NCBI GenBank assembly: GCA_963705495.1 | Contig: CAVPJQ010000017.1 | Span: forward strand, 1 to 64,000 | From: DATBVX01 sp963705495 | GTDB lineage: Bacteria > Pseudomonadota > Gammaproteobacteria > Steroidobacterales > Steroidobacteraceae | Reading direction: 5' to 3' | Length of the DNA: 64,000 nucleotides | Program-made: the position numbers and the translations under genes | The notes under the pieces: model-generated | Database searches by the model: none | Seen by the model: only the letters and a program-made list of their open reading frames with translations | What the model was told of the DNA's origin: nothing | Shown here: in pieces, positions 33,451 through 42,373 of the stretch | Layout of the letters: each line of letters begins with the position of its first letter | Position numbering within the stretch: the stretch's first letter is position 1

Positions 33451-34317
33451 ATGAACAGGAAATCGATTGTTAACGCAGCATTGGTCTCATTCGTTTTGTG
33501 CACTGTTCTTGGCGGCGCGGCAGCGGCGCCACCCCAGAACTTCATCTCGTTTGACTTTCCGGGAGCGATTGAAACCGCTGCCTTCGGAATCAACGAGCGT
33601 GGCGACATCGTCGGTGTCTACGACGATGCAGATGAGAATCGTCACGGCTTCCTGCGCAGAAATGGGCAGCTCACCGCGATTGACGTCCCCGGCGCAACCT
33701 TTACGGCACCGCGAGGCATCAACAACCTTGGAGATATTGCAGGGCGATACCTGGATGTGAACGGAACGTCGCACGGCTTTCTCATGCACGGTCACAAGTT
33801 CACGAGCATCGATTTCCCGGGCGCCGTCGATACGCGGATCCGCTGGGTCGATGATCTGCGGCGAATCGTTGGCAATTACCGTATGGCCGACGATGTCGAG
33901 CACGGATTCCTGCTCGACAAGCGCGGGTTTCATACCATCGACTTCCCGGATTCTCTGAGTACGGATGTCTGGCAGATCGATGATCTGGGTCGGATGGTCG
34001 GAGACTACACCGGGGCCGACGAGCTGGTGCACGGTTATGTGCTGAAGAATGGCGTCTTCACGACTCTCGACTTTCCGGGAGCGCTGCAGACGTCACTGCG
34101 CGGCATCAACCTGCTTGGCGAGATGGTCGGAGTCTGGGTTGACGGGGCAGATACCGATCATGGGGCGCTATTCACTCGGCGCGGCGCCAGCAGCGTCGAT
34201 GTGCCAGGCTCAACCTTCACTGACGCATTTTCAATCAATACCCTCGGCGATATCGCAGGGGGCTACTCCGATGCGGAAGGAGTTGGGCACGCGTTCCTGT
34301 TGAAGCACTCGCGATGA
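33451..34317 (+). CDS. Secreted HAF-repeat protein
   Basis: A 288-residue protein with a signal peptide (AALVSFVLCTVLGGAAAA) followed by seven repeats of about 37 residues of the type FDFPGAIETAAFGINERGDIV and HGFLRRNGQLTAIDVPGA. The repeats are the HAF type that builds a beta-propeller. Function unknown. The stop overlaps the start of the Kelch protein gene (ATGA). Confidence 0.83.
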   Translation: MNRKSIVNAALVSFVLCTVLGGAAAAPPQNFISFDFPGAIETAAFGINERGDIVGVYDDADENRHGFLRRNGQLTAIDVPGATFTAPRGINNLGDIAGRYLDVNGTSHGFLMHGHKFTSIDFPGAVDTRIRWVDDLRRIVGNYRMADDVEHGFLLDKRGFHTIDFPDSLSTDVWQIDDLGRMVGDYTGADELVHGYVLKNGVFTTLDFPGALQTSLRGINLLGEMVGVWVDGADTDHGALFTRRGASSVDVPGSTFTDAFSINTLGDIAGGYSDAEGVGHAFLLKHSR

Positions 34318-35891
34318 TATCGACCACTCTGGAGTCATCGACGATCATCAGCACGAGATCTGGCGAAGGGCTGATACGTCGATCATTGGCCGGCTGCATG
34401 GTGCTGGCTGTGGCAATCGCATGCGTACTGCTCGATGGCTGTGGTACGGATTCCGGCGCCGAGCCACAGACGCCCCCCGCGCCGCCGCCTCCACCGACCA
34501 TGCGTGGCCTATGGATAGGTTCGATCTCGCCTACGAGCGTGACCGCGGGCAGCGCTGACCTTGAGCTGCTGGTTGCCGGAACGCACTTCGACAACGAGGG
34601 CGTGGTGCGCAGCGAAGTCATCTGGTCAGCGAATGGTGAGGACACAGCGCTGGCCATCACTCGCGATAGCGATACCGAATTGAGGGCGACAGTTCCTGCG
34701 ACGTTGGTGAGAAGCGCCGGCACAGCAGAGGTGCGGGTCGAAAACCTCGATCATGTCGAGGGCACCATCTCCGAGCGGTCACGCCCGCTTGTTTTTGTAG
34801 TCAGCGGGCTCACGCCTTTGGCAGCCGTGCCCACGGCCTCCATGAGAACAGCGCGTAGCCGTCACACGGCGACGCTGCTGATGGACGGGCAAGTGCTCGT
34901 ATTGGGCGGAGGTGCGAGCGCCGAAGTATTCGATCCTGCAGATGCCAACTTCGTGCCGACCGGCGACATGACCACCTCACGCTATGGACCGACGGCCACG
35001 CGATTGGCGAACGGCAAGGTGCTGGTCGCCGGAGGGTACGGGCCTGATTCGGGTGCAGGCGGCGGCTTGCCCCTCCTGAGAAGCGCAGAACTCTACGATC
35101 GTGGTTCGGGCACCTTCAGCACCGTCGGGAGCATGCATGAGGCTCGCATCGGACATTCCGCGACTTTGTTAGCGGATGGCAGAGTCCTGGTTGCCGGAGG
35201 GATTGGAGATGCAGGCGGCGGGGCAGCGATTTCCAGCGCGGAGATCTTTGATCCCGACACAGCCACCTTTTCAGTCGTGGATCAAATGAAATCCGCCCGC
35301 GCTGATCTTGCGGCCGCCCTGCTGCCTGGCGGTGAAGTCGTAATGATTGGGGGCTGGAACGGTCACGCCCCTGACTCCCTTGACGATCCGCCGTGGGATC
35401 CACTCTTTGCGGAATTGTTTGATCCGTCTACAGCGCAGTTCAGTGTGAAAAGCACCATGAGTACTCCGCGCGATCACCCGACGGCAGTCACACTGCGCGG
35501 TGGACAAGTGCTGGTCATCGGAGGCTTTGTGGATGGCCTGCAGAACATCCACGATCTGCCGAATGATCCTGCATACGTAGAGACGTACGATGGCGTCTCG
35601 AACGCGTTTACTCCCCTGGAGACCCCGGCGATAGCGAGACGCCACTTCACGTCAACCGTATTGAATACCGGCATGGTGTTCATCGCCGGTGGTGACAATC
35701 TTGACCGCGCCGTCGACACCGTTGAACTCCTCGACCCCGCATCGGGTGGTTTGATCTACGTCGGCCGACTGGCTATGGCGCGCGCGTATCACACTGCGAC
35801 GCTCCTCAACGACGGTCGGGTACTCGTGACTGGCGGCATCGACGCCGACGGGAATGACCTCGCAACCGCGGAGCTCTGGGATCCCCACTGA
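34314..35891 (+). CDS. Kelch-repeat lipoprotein with TIG-like domain
   Basis: A 525-residue protein. Lipoprotein signal near residue 40 (CVLLDGCG), then a proline-rich linker, an IPT/TIG-like domain (ISPTSVTAGSADLELLVAG) and at least six Kelch motifs such as ARSRHTATLLMDGQVLVLGG and ARIGHSATLLADGRVLVAGG. It would be a surface beta-propeller. Start 34314 overlaps the end of the HAF gene, so both are translated together. Confidence 0.83.
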   Translation: MISTTLESSTIISTRSGEGLIRRSLAGCMVLAVAIACVLLDGCGTDSGAEPQTPPAPPPPPTMRGLWIGSISPTSVTAGSADLELLVAGTHFDNEGVVRSEVIWSANGEDTALAITRDSDTELRATVPATLVRSAGTAEVRVENLDHVEGTISERSRPLVFVVSGLTPLAAVPTASMRTARSRHTATLLMDGQVLVLGGGASAEVFDPADANFVPTGDMTTSRYGPTATRLANGKVLVAGGYGPDSGAGGGLPLLRSAELYDRGSGTFSTVGSMHEARIGHSATLLADGRVLVAGGIGDAGGGAAISSAEIFDPDTATFSVVDQMKSARADLAAALLPGGEVVMIGGWNGHAPDSLDDPPWDPLFAELFDPSTAQFSVKSTMSTPRDHPTAVTLRGGQVLVIGGFVDGLQNIHDLPNDPAYVETYDGVSNAFTPLETPAIARRHFTSTVLNTGMVFIAGGDNLDRAVDTVELLDPASGGLIYVGRLAMARAYHTATLLNDGRVLVTGGIDADGNDLATAELWDPH

Positions 35892-35928
35892 CCTCGAAAA
35901 CGGCCCGTGCTCGAGTCCGCGCGGCGCG

Positions 35929-36297
35929 CTATTTCGGCTTCAGCTGATGCAGCAAGATCGAATTGCCCTCGGAGTCGAGGCACACGGCCATCCGGCAGAC
36001 GGGGCTGTGGATCACATCGCTCTTGAAGGTGACGCCCTTGCCCTTGAGGTCGGTCATGAGCTTGTCGAGATCCTCGACTTCGAACGCGATCGTTCCGCCC
36101 GCCTTATCGCTCGGCGTATCGGGGATGAAGTTGGTGAGACCGAGGCAGCCCCCGCCCGGCAGGTCATATTCGATCCAGTACTTGTCGCCCTGGTTGCCCA
36201 TCGAGCCGCGCTTGAGGCCGAGCGTTTCCTCGTAGAACTTGCGCGCCCGAGCCACGTCCGTGATCGGGTACATCGTGAATGCGACTTTCTTGAACAT
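35929..36297 (-). CDS. VOC-family glyoxalase/dioxygenase-like protein
   Basis: A 122-residue protein from ATG 36297, preceded by AGGAGG. MFKKVAFTMYPITDVARARK and FYEETLGLKRG open the first module; GGTIAFEVEDLDKLMTDLKG the second; the end ICLDSEGNSILLHQ-like segment is typical. Substrate unknown. Confidence 0.83.
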   Translation of the reverse strand: MFKKVAFTMYPITDVARARKFYEETLGLKRGSMGNQGDKYWIEYDLPGGGCLGLTNFIPDTPSDKAGGTIAFEVEDLDKLMTDLKGKGVTFKSDVIHSPVCRMAVCLDSEGNSILLHQLKPK

Positions 36298-36365
36298 CGG
36301 AGACCTCCTTCTCACCTTCGGACGGGGCACGCGTGGGCGATCCTACACGCCCTACCCTGGCAATT

Positions 36366-37244
36366 TCATGTCACCAGGAACTCCTCGATCAGGCGCGCCA
36401 CTTCTTCGGGTCGTTCGTGATGCAGCATATGGCCGGCACATGCAATCGTCTCGATGCGCACGTTCCGAAACACCTCGCGCAGATGTGCGTCGGTGCCGTC
36501 GGCACCCAAGCGCGCGCGCAATTGCGATTCTGCACCCAGCAGGAACAGCACCGGCGCATTGATGCGACGCCAGCAAGCCTCGGCCTCCTCGCGTCGATAG
36601 AGAACCGGGTTGACGAGCTTGTGGCGTGGATCACCGCGCATGCGGATCCGACCGGCGCCGTACTCGGCACCCCAGCTGCGTGCGATGAACTGTGCCCTCT
36701 CGGGATCGAGCCGGGGATTTCGCCGCATCAAAGTGCTGGCGAGCTCATCAAAAGAGGCGTAGTTGGCGAAGTCAGGTGTGCCGTGCAGGTGCTCGAGCCA
36801 CTCGCGATAGCGCTCGGGTGCCTGATCGGGCGAAGTGCCTGGGAGTCCAAATCCCTCGATGTTGACGAGGCACGCGACGCGCTCGGGGCGCACGCCGGCG
36901 TAGAGGCTCGCAACATTTCCTCCCATGCTGTGACCGACCAGGCGCGCGGGCTGAGTGGGGCTCAGGATGTCGAGCAGCGCGTCGAGATCGGCCAGGTAGT
37001 TCGGAAACCAGTAGCCGTGGGGCTCCCAGTCACTGCGCCCGAATCCGCGCCAATCGAGTGCCACGCACGATAAGTCATCCGACATGCAGTCGACGACAAA
37101 CTGGAACGACGCGCCGGTATCCATCCACCCATGCAGCAGGAGCACCGGGGAATCGCTGTCCGGTCCCCAAGACGTCAGGTGATGACGCAGACCGCGAATC
37201 ACGCGGATTTCATGCCGTGGGGATCGTAGTGGCTGATAACCCAT
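36366..37244 (-). CDS. Alpha/beta hydrolase
   Basis: A 292-residue protein: the oxyanion-hole strand VLLLHGWMDTGASFQ, the strand VALDWRGFGRSD, the nucleophile elbow LVGHSMGGNVA near residue 110, and the histidine in CAGHMLHHERPEEVA. It starts at ATG 37244. Likely an esterase; no substrate indicated. Confidence 0.87.
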   Translation of the reverse strand: MGYQPLRSPRHEIRVIRGLRHHLTSWGPDSDSPVLLLHGWMDTGASFQFVVDCMSDDLSCVALDWRGFGRSDWEPHGYWFPNYLADLDALLDILSPTQPARLVGHSMGGNVASLYAGVRPERVACLVNIEGFGLPGTSPDQAPERYREWLEHLHGTPDFANYASFDELASTLMRRNPRLDPERAQFIARSWGAEYGAGRIRMRGDPRHKLVNPVLYRREEAEACWRRINAPVLFLLGAESQLRARLGADGTDAHLREVFRNVRIETIACAGHMLHHERPEEVARLIEEFLVT

Positions 37245-37277
37245 GTTTGGCGAACGTCCGCTACCGCAGGTTCGACG

Positions 37278-37664
37278 CTAGGCCACGCCGTGAGGCCGCC
37301 GGTTCACGTACCGCGCCTTCCACTTACCGGCGCCATCGAGCAGCCGGATGCGCGTTCTTCCGAGCACGCCGGGCTCGAAGTTTCGCCAGTTGACGCCGAC
37401 GTAACTGCCCTTCTTCCGGTAAACCGGCTCCCAGTGCGTGATGCACCCGCAGGTGCTGCACCTGACGAACCTGAGTGCCTTCCCGCCCCACGAGTATCCG
37501 CTCTTGGTGCCCGATGCCCCGACTACACGCACGGCGGATGCCTTGTAATACGCCCATAACGTGCCGTAGCGGCGACAGATGGAGCAGTTGCAACACGTGA
37601 GAGTGCGGGGCTTGCGAGGCACTTCGATTCGAAGCGCTCCACAGTGGCAAGTGGCGGTGAGCAT
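37278..37664 (-). CDS. GFA/CENP-V family zinc protein
   Basis: A 128-residue protein with the zinc-binding set of the GFA (glutathione-dependent formaldehyde-activating) family: TCHCGALRIEVPRKP, CCNCSICRRYGTLWAY and CSTCGCITHW. The family name is historical and most members are of unknown activity. Confidence 0.87.
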   Translation of the reverse strand: MLTATCHCGALRIEVPRKPRTLTCCNCSICRRYGTLWAYYKASAVRVVGASGTKSGYSWGGKALRFVRCSTCGCITHWEPVYRKKGSYVGVNWRNFEPGVLGRTRIRLLDGAGKWKARYVNRRPHGVA

Positions 37665-37695
37665 GCGGGTGTGCTCCTGCGTGCATCGAAATGAC

Positions 37696-37728
37696 GGCTC
37701 AAAAAAGCAAAGGCCGCGTGGTGCGCGG
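37696..37728 (-). terminator. Intrinsic terminator on the minus strand with no gene before it
   Basis: On the minus strand GGCCGCG, five bases, then CGCGGCC form a perfect 7-bp stem followed by TTTGCTTTTTT. No minus-strand gene lies between this point and the plus-strand M20 gene, so it may end a small RNA or an antisense transcript starting in the M20 leader. Confidence 0.5.
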
Positions 37729-37922
37729 CCCTTACTGCTCCGGTGGCGGAGTCTTCAAGCCCGACGAGCGGGAAACGCCCGGAGACTATCGAAGGACGTA
37801 TGCATCGTCAACGCCGAAGCTCCGTGCTGCCGCGAGACTAATAAACGCTGCGTTTCGGGAGGAATGTCGTCATCATCAGCCTCCGCGCCAGCATCAAAAC
37901 AACACCAATGGGAGTTCGATTG

Positions 37923-39233
37923 ATGAAAGCCGCCCTCCTCCTTCTCTGCACCCTGATCGCAGGCGACGCTCTCGCAGCTTCTGACGAAGTCCTCACCCGC
38001 CTACGCACCGACGTCGACACGCTCTACCCGCAGGTCGAGAGCCTCTACATCGACCTGCACAAGAACCCCGAGCTCTCGCTGCACGAGGAGAAGACCGCCG
38101 CGAAGCTCGCCGAGCGCATGCGTAAGCTCGGCTACGAGGTGACGACCAACTTCGGTGGTCACGGCATCGTCGCGATCCTGAAGAACGGCCCGGGGCCGAC
38201 GCTCATGATCCGCACCGACATGGATGCGCTGCCGGTGCTCGAGCAGACGGGCCTGCCGTACGCGAGCAAAGTCACGACGCACGATGATTCGGGCGTCGAG
38301 GTGCCGGTGATGCACGCTTGCGGGCACGACGTGCACATGGCCACCTGGATCGGCACCGCCACGATCCTCGCCAAGTCCAAGGATCTCTGGAAGGGCACGC
38401 TGATGTTCATCGGCCAGCCCGCCGAGGAGCGCATCGTGGGCGCGAAGATGATGCTCGAGGCGGGACTCTTCCAGAAGTTTCCCAAGCCCGATGTCGCGCT
38501 CGCGATTCACGACCACGACAAGACACCAGCGGGCACGGTCGGCGTCGTGCCTGGTTACCTCATGGCCAACGCGGACGCCATCGACATCACGATCTACGGC
38601 CGGGGCGGTCACGGCGCGTATCCGCAGTCCACCGTCGATCCGATCGTGATCGCGGCGCGCACCGTCGTCGCGCTGCAGACGGTCGTAGCGCGCGAGAACA
38701 ATCCACTCGACCCAGCGGTGATCACCGTGGGCTCGATTCACGGCGGCACCAAGCACAACATCATTCCCGACGAGGTGAAGCTGCAGCTCACCGTGCGTTC
38801 GTACAAGCCTGAAGTGCGCGAGCGACTGATCGCCGCGATAGAGCGCATCACCAAAGCGGAATCGGCCGCGGCGCTTGCGCCGAAGGAGCCGCTCGTGAAG
38901 GTGGTCGAGAGTACGAAGGCCACGTACAACGATCCCGCGCTCACCGAGCGGGTGGGCAAGGTGCTGCGTGCCGCGCTCGGTGCCGACAATGTTCTGCAAC
39001 CGGCGCCCGAGATGGGCGCGGAAGATTTCAGCGAATTCGTCGGCGCGGGTGTGCCCGGGGTCTATCTCTGGGTCGGCGCGGTGGCGCCCGCCAAGATCGA
39101 GGCCGCGAAGGCTGGGGGTCCGCCACTGCCGACTACCCACTCCTCTCTCTTCGCGCCTGATCGCGAGCCGACGTTGCGCACTGCTGTGCTTGCTGAGACG
39201 CTCGCGGCGCTGGAATTGATCAACGGCAAATAG
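37923..39233 (+). CDS. M20D-family amidohydrolase, exported
   Basis: A 436-residue protein with signal peptide AALLLLCTLIAGDALAA. Zinc-peptidase motifs: DMDALPVLE, HACGHDVHMA, FIGQPAEE and later EMGAEDFSEF. It resembles hippurate/N-acyl-amino-acid hydrolases. ATG 37923. The next gene, an MFS transporter, follows 66 bases later on the same strand and may take up the product. Confidence 0.9.
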   Translation: MKAALLLLCTLIAGDALAASDEVLTRLRTDVDTLYPQVESLYIDLHKNPELSLHEEKTAAKLAERMRKLGYEVTTNFGGHGIVAILKNGPGPTLMIRTDMDALPVLEQTGLPYASKVTTHDDSGVEVPVMHACGHDVHMATWIGTATILAKSKDLWKGTLMFIGQPAEERIVGAKMMLEAGLFQKFPKPDVALAIHDHDKTPAGTVGVVPGYLMANADAIDITIYGRGGHGAYPQSTVDPIVIAARTVVALQTVVARENNPLDPAVITVGSIHGGTKHNIIPDEVKLQLTVRSYKPEVRERLIAAIERITKAESAAALAPKEPLVKVVESTKATYNDPALTERVGKVLRAALGADNVLQPAPEMGAEDFSEFVGAGVPGVYLWVGAVAPAKIEAAKAGGPPLPTTHSSLFAPDREPTLRTAVLAETLAALELINGK

Positions 39234-39299
39234 GCGGCCAAGGTCACATCACGACTCGCGACGCAGTGACCGCCCGCGTCCAGCGGGGGAGGTTCGACG

Positions 39300-40592
39300 G
39301 TGGTCTCGACCTCGAAGGTGTTGCGCAAGGTCTCGCTGCGCCTGATTCCGTTTCTCCTCCTGTGCTACGTGGTGGCGTTTCTCGACCGCGTCAACGTCGG
39401 CTTCGCGGGCCTGCAGATGAACCAGGACGTTGGCCTCACCGCCACGCAGTTCGGGTTCGGCTCGGCAATCTTCTTTCTCGGGTACTGCCTGTTCGAAGTC
39501 CCGAGCAATGTGATCCTGGCTCGCGTCGGAGCGCGACGTTGGATTGCCCGCATCATGATCACCTGGGGACTGCTGGCGGCCGCGATGGCATTGACGCGGG
39601 GCCCCATCAGTTTCAGCGTGCTGCGCTTTCTGCTGGGCGTGGCGGAGGCAGGATTTTTCCCGGGCGTCGTCTACTTTCTGACCTTCTGGTATCCCAACGC
39701 TGCGCAAGCCCGCGCCATCGCCGCGTTCATGATCGGCATTCCCTTGTCTGGCGTGATCGGTGGCCCACTCTCCGGCGCATTGCTCGGACTCGACGGCGCA
39801 CTGGGATTGAGCGGTTGGCAGTGGCTTTACCTGGTCGAGGGCCTCCCGGCCGTCATCCTGGGGCTCATCCTGCTCAGCTATCTGACCGATCAACCGAAAG
39901 ATGCTCGTTGGCTCTCGCCCGAGGAGCGCGTGGCACTGGCCGACACCATCGCGGCGGATGCTTCCGAACACAGTCGCGCCAGGCACCGGATTCGCGATGC
40001 GCTGCTAAGTCCCAGGGTGTGGCGGCTGGGTGCGATCCCGTTATTGGCCAACACTGGATTTTACGGTTACCTCATCTGGTCTCCGCAGCTGATCAAGGGT
40101 GTCCTCGGTTCGAGCAATTGGATCGTCGGACTCGTGTCCGGCGCCATTGCCGCGCTGATGGCCATCAGCATGTTGGCCAACGGTGCGCATTCCGATCGAC
40201 GCGGCGAACGTCGTCTGCATATCGCGCTGCCGCTGTTCTTGACGGTCGTTGGCTATGTGGGGTGCGCGTTGCTGCCCACACCGGCGCTCTCGGTGTGCGC
40301 ACTCGCGTTGGTGCCGATTGGGATGGGGGCGTTCTTCGGCCCCTTCTATTCCCTGCCGTGTCGGTTCCTGAGTGGCGAAGCCGCAGCCGTCTCCGTTGCC
40401 TTGGTTACAGCGCTCGCCAACGTCGGCGGAATCATTGGGCCTTACCTCATCGGCTTCCTCAAGGACGCGACGGGTGGCTACGTCGTGCCGTTGCTGGTGC
40501 TCGCTGCGTGTGTGCTCACGGGCGCGATATTGGCGTTGCGGCTGAACCTGGGCGAGCCGAAGGAATCCGGCGCCTTCGCGCCTGCGGCCTGA
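39300..40592 (+). CDS. MFS transporter (anion:cation symporter type)
   Basis: A 430-residue permease starting at GTG 39300 after GGGGGAGG. The N-terminal helix region RLIPFLLLCYVVAFLDRVNV and NVGFAGLQMNQDVGLT is the hallmark of ACS-type permeases (phthalate, glucarate, tartrate). The GVAEAGFFPGVVYFLTFWYP segment is also typical. It lies directly downstream of the M20 amidohydrolase. Confidence 0.87.
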   Translation: MVSTSKVLRKVSLRLIPFLLLCYVVAFLDRVNVGFAGLQMNQDVGLTATQFGFGSAIFFLGYCLFEVPSNVILARVGARRWIARIMITWGLLAAAMALTRGPISFSVLRFLLGVAEAGFFPGVVYFLTFWYPNAAQARAIAAFMIGIPLSGVIGGPLSGALLGLDGALGLSGWQWLYLVEGLPAVILGLILLSYLTDQPKDARWLSPEERVALADTIAADASEHSRARHRIRDALLSPRVWRLGAIPLLANTGFYGYLIWSPQLIKGVLGSSNWIVGLVSGAIAALMAISMLANGAHSDRRGERRLHIALPLFLTVVGYVGCALLPTPALSVCALALVPIGMGAFFGPFYSLPCRFLSGEAAAVSVALVTALANVGGIIGPYLIGFLKDATGGYVVPLLVLAACVLTGAILALRLNLGEPKESGAFAPAA

Positions 40593-40905
40593 AGCTGGTT
40601 TGGCCCTCGCGTTGCTCGGTACCGCGGCTGGGGTCGCACACGCCGACGGTCACGAGCAGGCGAGGCAATTACTGCAGCGCTCAGAGCCCAGGACGGAAGT
40701 GAAACCGCTGGTCAGTACCGCCCAAGTCGTCGCGCAGGATGGCCACGACCAGGCTCGGCGGTGAGTCGCGCATCTGCGGCAGAGGCTAATTCGAAACAGC
40801 GCCCGACATCACGATGAGCCCAACAGCGCCTGAGACCTGGAGCGCATCTGGGTGCGGGCAACTCGCCCCCTGCGAGCCGCCCGCATCCTTCAGTCTCCCA
40901 GCGCT
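40593..40905. other. Gap between MFS and haloperoxidase-like genes
   Basis: 313 bp. It may hold the small frame at 40600-40764; the rest shows no gene or clear signal. Confidence 0.5.
40600..40764 (+). CDS. Possible small secreted protein or remnant
   Basis: A frame of 54 residues from a TTG: LALALLGTAAGVAHA looks like a signal peptide and is followed by DGHEQARQLLQRSEP and, near the end, QDGHDQARR. The repeated DGHxQARx unit suggests a tiny periplasmic protein. There is no ribosome site and it has no ATG, so it could be a 5'-truncated remnant. Confidence 0.35.
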   Translation: MALALLGTAAGVAHADGHEQARQLLQRSEPRTEVKPLVSTAQVVAQDGHDQARR

Positions 40906-42201
40906 TCAATCGTGATGATCATCATGCAATGGCAGCAGGAAGTGATCGTAGGTCCACTGAGCTACACGTTTGCCCTGCGTCCGCGCAGCCGTGTCGGCGA
41001 AGCGGAAGTGGATACCGAGGTAAATGCGCGCGTTGACCACGTCCTGGGCAGCCTCTGAGAAGCGGTTATAGGTTCTTGTCTTCTGGACGGCCAGTGGGGC
41101 GTTGCTCGTGACATCGAAGGTCAGTTTGTCCCGGTGAAAGTACAGAGCGAGCATGCCTGTGAAGGCGCCGGTAAGGTTGTTTGCACCCGAAGTGTAGTCA
41201 GGATAGTTCGGGTTGTTGATCAACGGCTGCCAGTTGGGATCACCCTTCGTGTTCGGGTTGTCGTCGTTATCTCCCTCTCGAATGGCTGTCAGCGGACGCC
41301 AGAAGAAGTAGTGCTTCTTGCTGTCCCAAGCCGTGATGAACGCATCGGCCGCCGCCAGGTTGGCCAATGCGAATAGCCGGGCGTTGTCACCGATGTTGTG
41401 GACATACTTGGCGGAGATTCCCCGGATGGCTCGGTTCCACTGAGCAAGAAAATTCTCGCTGTAGAAGTAGCCAATGTCCGTCTGCGCGGGAGTGCGGGCG
41501 AGAGTCGTGAGGGCGGTGCTCGCAAGGGCGCCCAAGGCCTTCACCTCCTCATAGTCCTTTCGATATTGCTCGCTGGTCAAAGCGGGCGGCGGCACCGCGC
41601 GGAAGCGTGCCGGACCAGTGAGGGTAAATGGATCAGTAGTCGCGACCCACGGCACCGCCATCGGCGAGAAGGGCATGGGCACGGGCGGATTCCCCAGGAA
41701 AGAATCTGTTGGCCGCCATTCGCCGGCGTTGAGGCCGCCGGTGAAATCCGGGACCACGGCGGGCGCCACGCGCCGCAGCGGCAGGTAGGCGGTAGCGACC
41801 TTCTGACCCACGAGGAGCCCAGGGTTACCCTCAAGGCCGTTGTTGGCGAGGAAGTTGAGGTAGGCGGTGTTGAGGGTCATGGCCTGCCCAGGATAGAAGG
41901 CTATGAGCACACCGTACGCGGCGGCGGCCACGGCTGCGGACTTTCGGCCCTGAGCTCCCGGGACCTCCGCGAAATACGGTTCGAATCGTCGGTCGAGAGC
42001 CTGCACGGCGTCGTGTACAGCAGCCTGCACGAGAGCCAGGTCCAGCACGCCGCTCGGGCCTGGGCGCCCGGCAGCGACAGCTACATTGGCGGTGTCATTC
42101 CACTCCGTGACAGCATCCGCGTAGACCTGCCCCGTCCAACTCAGAAATCCGCACAGGACCAGGCCCGCTAGTTTTCGCAGTCTCATGATTGTCATTGTCA
42201 T
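40906..42201 (-). CDS. Vanadium-haloperoxidase/PAP2-like secreted protein
   Basis: A 431-residue protein with a signal (LAGLVLCGFLSWTGQVYA). The C-terminal half follows the PAP2/vanadium-haloperoxidase plan: KKHYFFWRPLTAIR near residue 295, PDYTSGANNLTGAF near 335, ARIYLGIHFRFAD near 391. The serine-glycine of the phosphate/vanadate site is present, but the usual histidine of SGH is Ala340, so the acid-base residue is missing. The late histidine (GIHFRF) is kept. I recall relatives with SGANN, so this looks like a subfamily. Confidence 0.82.
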   Translation of the reverse strand: MTMTIMRLRKLAGLVLCGFLSWTGQVYADAVTEWNDTANVAVAAGRPGPSGVLDLALVQAAVHDAVQALDRRFEPYFAEVPGAQGRKSAAVAAAAYGVLIAFYPGQAMTLNTAYLNFLANNGLEGNPGLLVGQKVATAYLPLRRVAPAVVPDFTGGLNAGEWRPTDSFLGNPPVPMPFSPMAVPWVATTDPFTLTGPARFRAVPPPALTSEQYRKDYEEVKALGALASTALTTLARTPAQTDIGYFYSENFLAQWNRAIRGISAKYVHNIGDNARLFALANLAAADAFITAWDSKKHYFFWRPLTAIREGDNDDNPNTKGDPNWQPLINNPNYPDYTSGANNLTGAFTGMLALYFHRDKLTFDVTSNAPLAVQKTRTYNRFSEAAQDVVNARIYLGIHFRFADTAARTQGKRVAQWTYDHFLLPLHDDHHD

Positions 42202-42373
42202 TTCTCCCCAATTGCTTCAACGCGTTCTTCACATTTTTTCGCGCTGCCGTCGATGGACAGCGGACATAAGGGGGCCGGCGACCGCCCCTCGCTTGGGCGT
42301 AGAATCCGTCCTGGGTCTATAAGAAGTCCTTGGCCCGATTCTTAAGCTTTCCGAATATTTCTGATTGACGCCG

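Noticed and set aside
37691..37984. 97-residue plus-strand frame before the M20 gene
   Set aside because: Basic, low-complexity sequence over the terminator hairpin and M20 start; no ribosome site or family signature.
38001..39140. 379-residue minus-strand frame opposite the M20 gene
   Set aside because: Shadow frame; the plus strand carries the complete M20 motifs.
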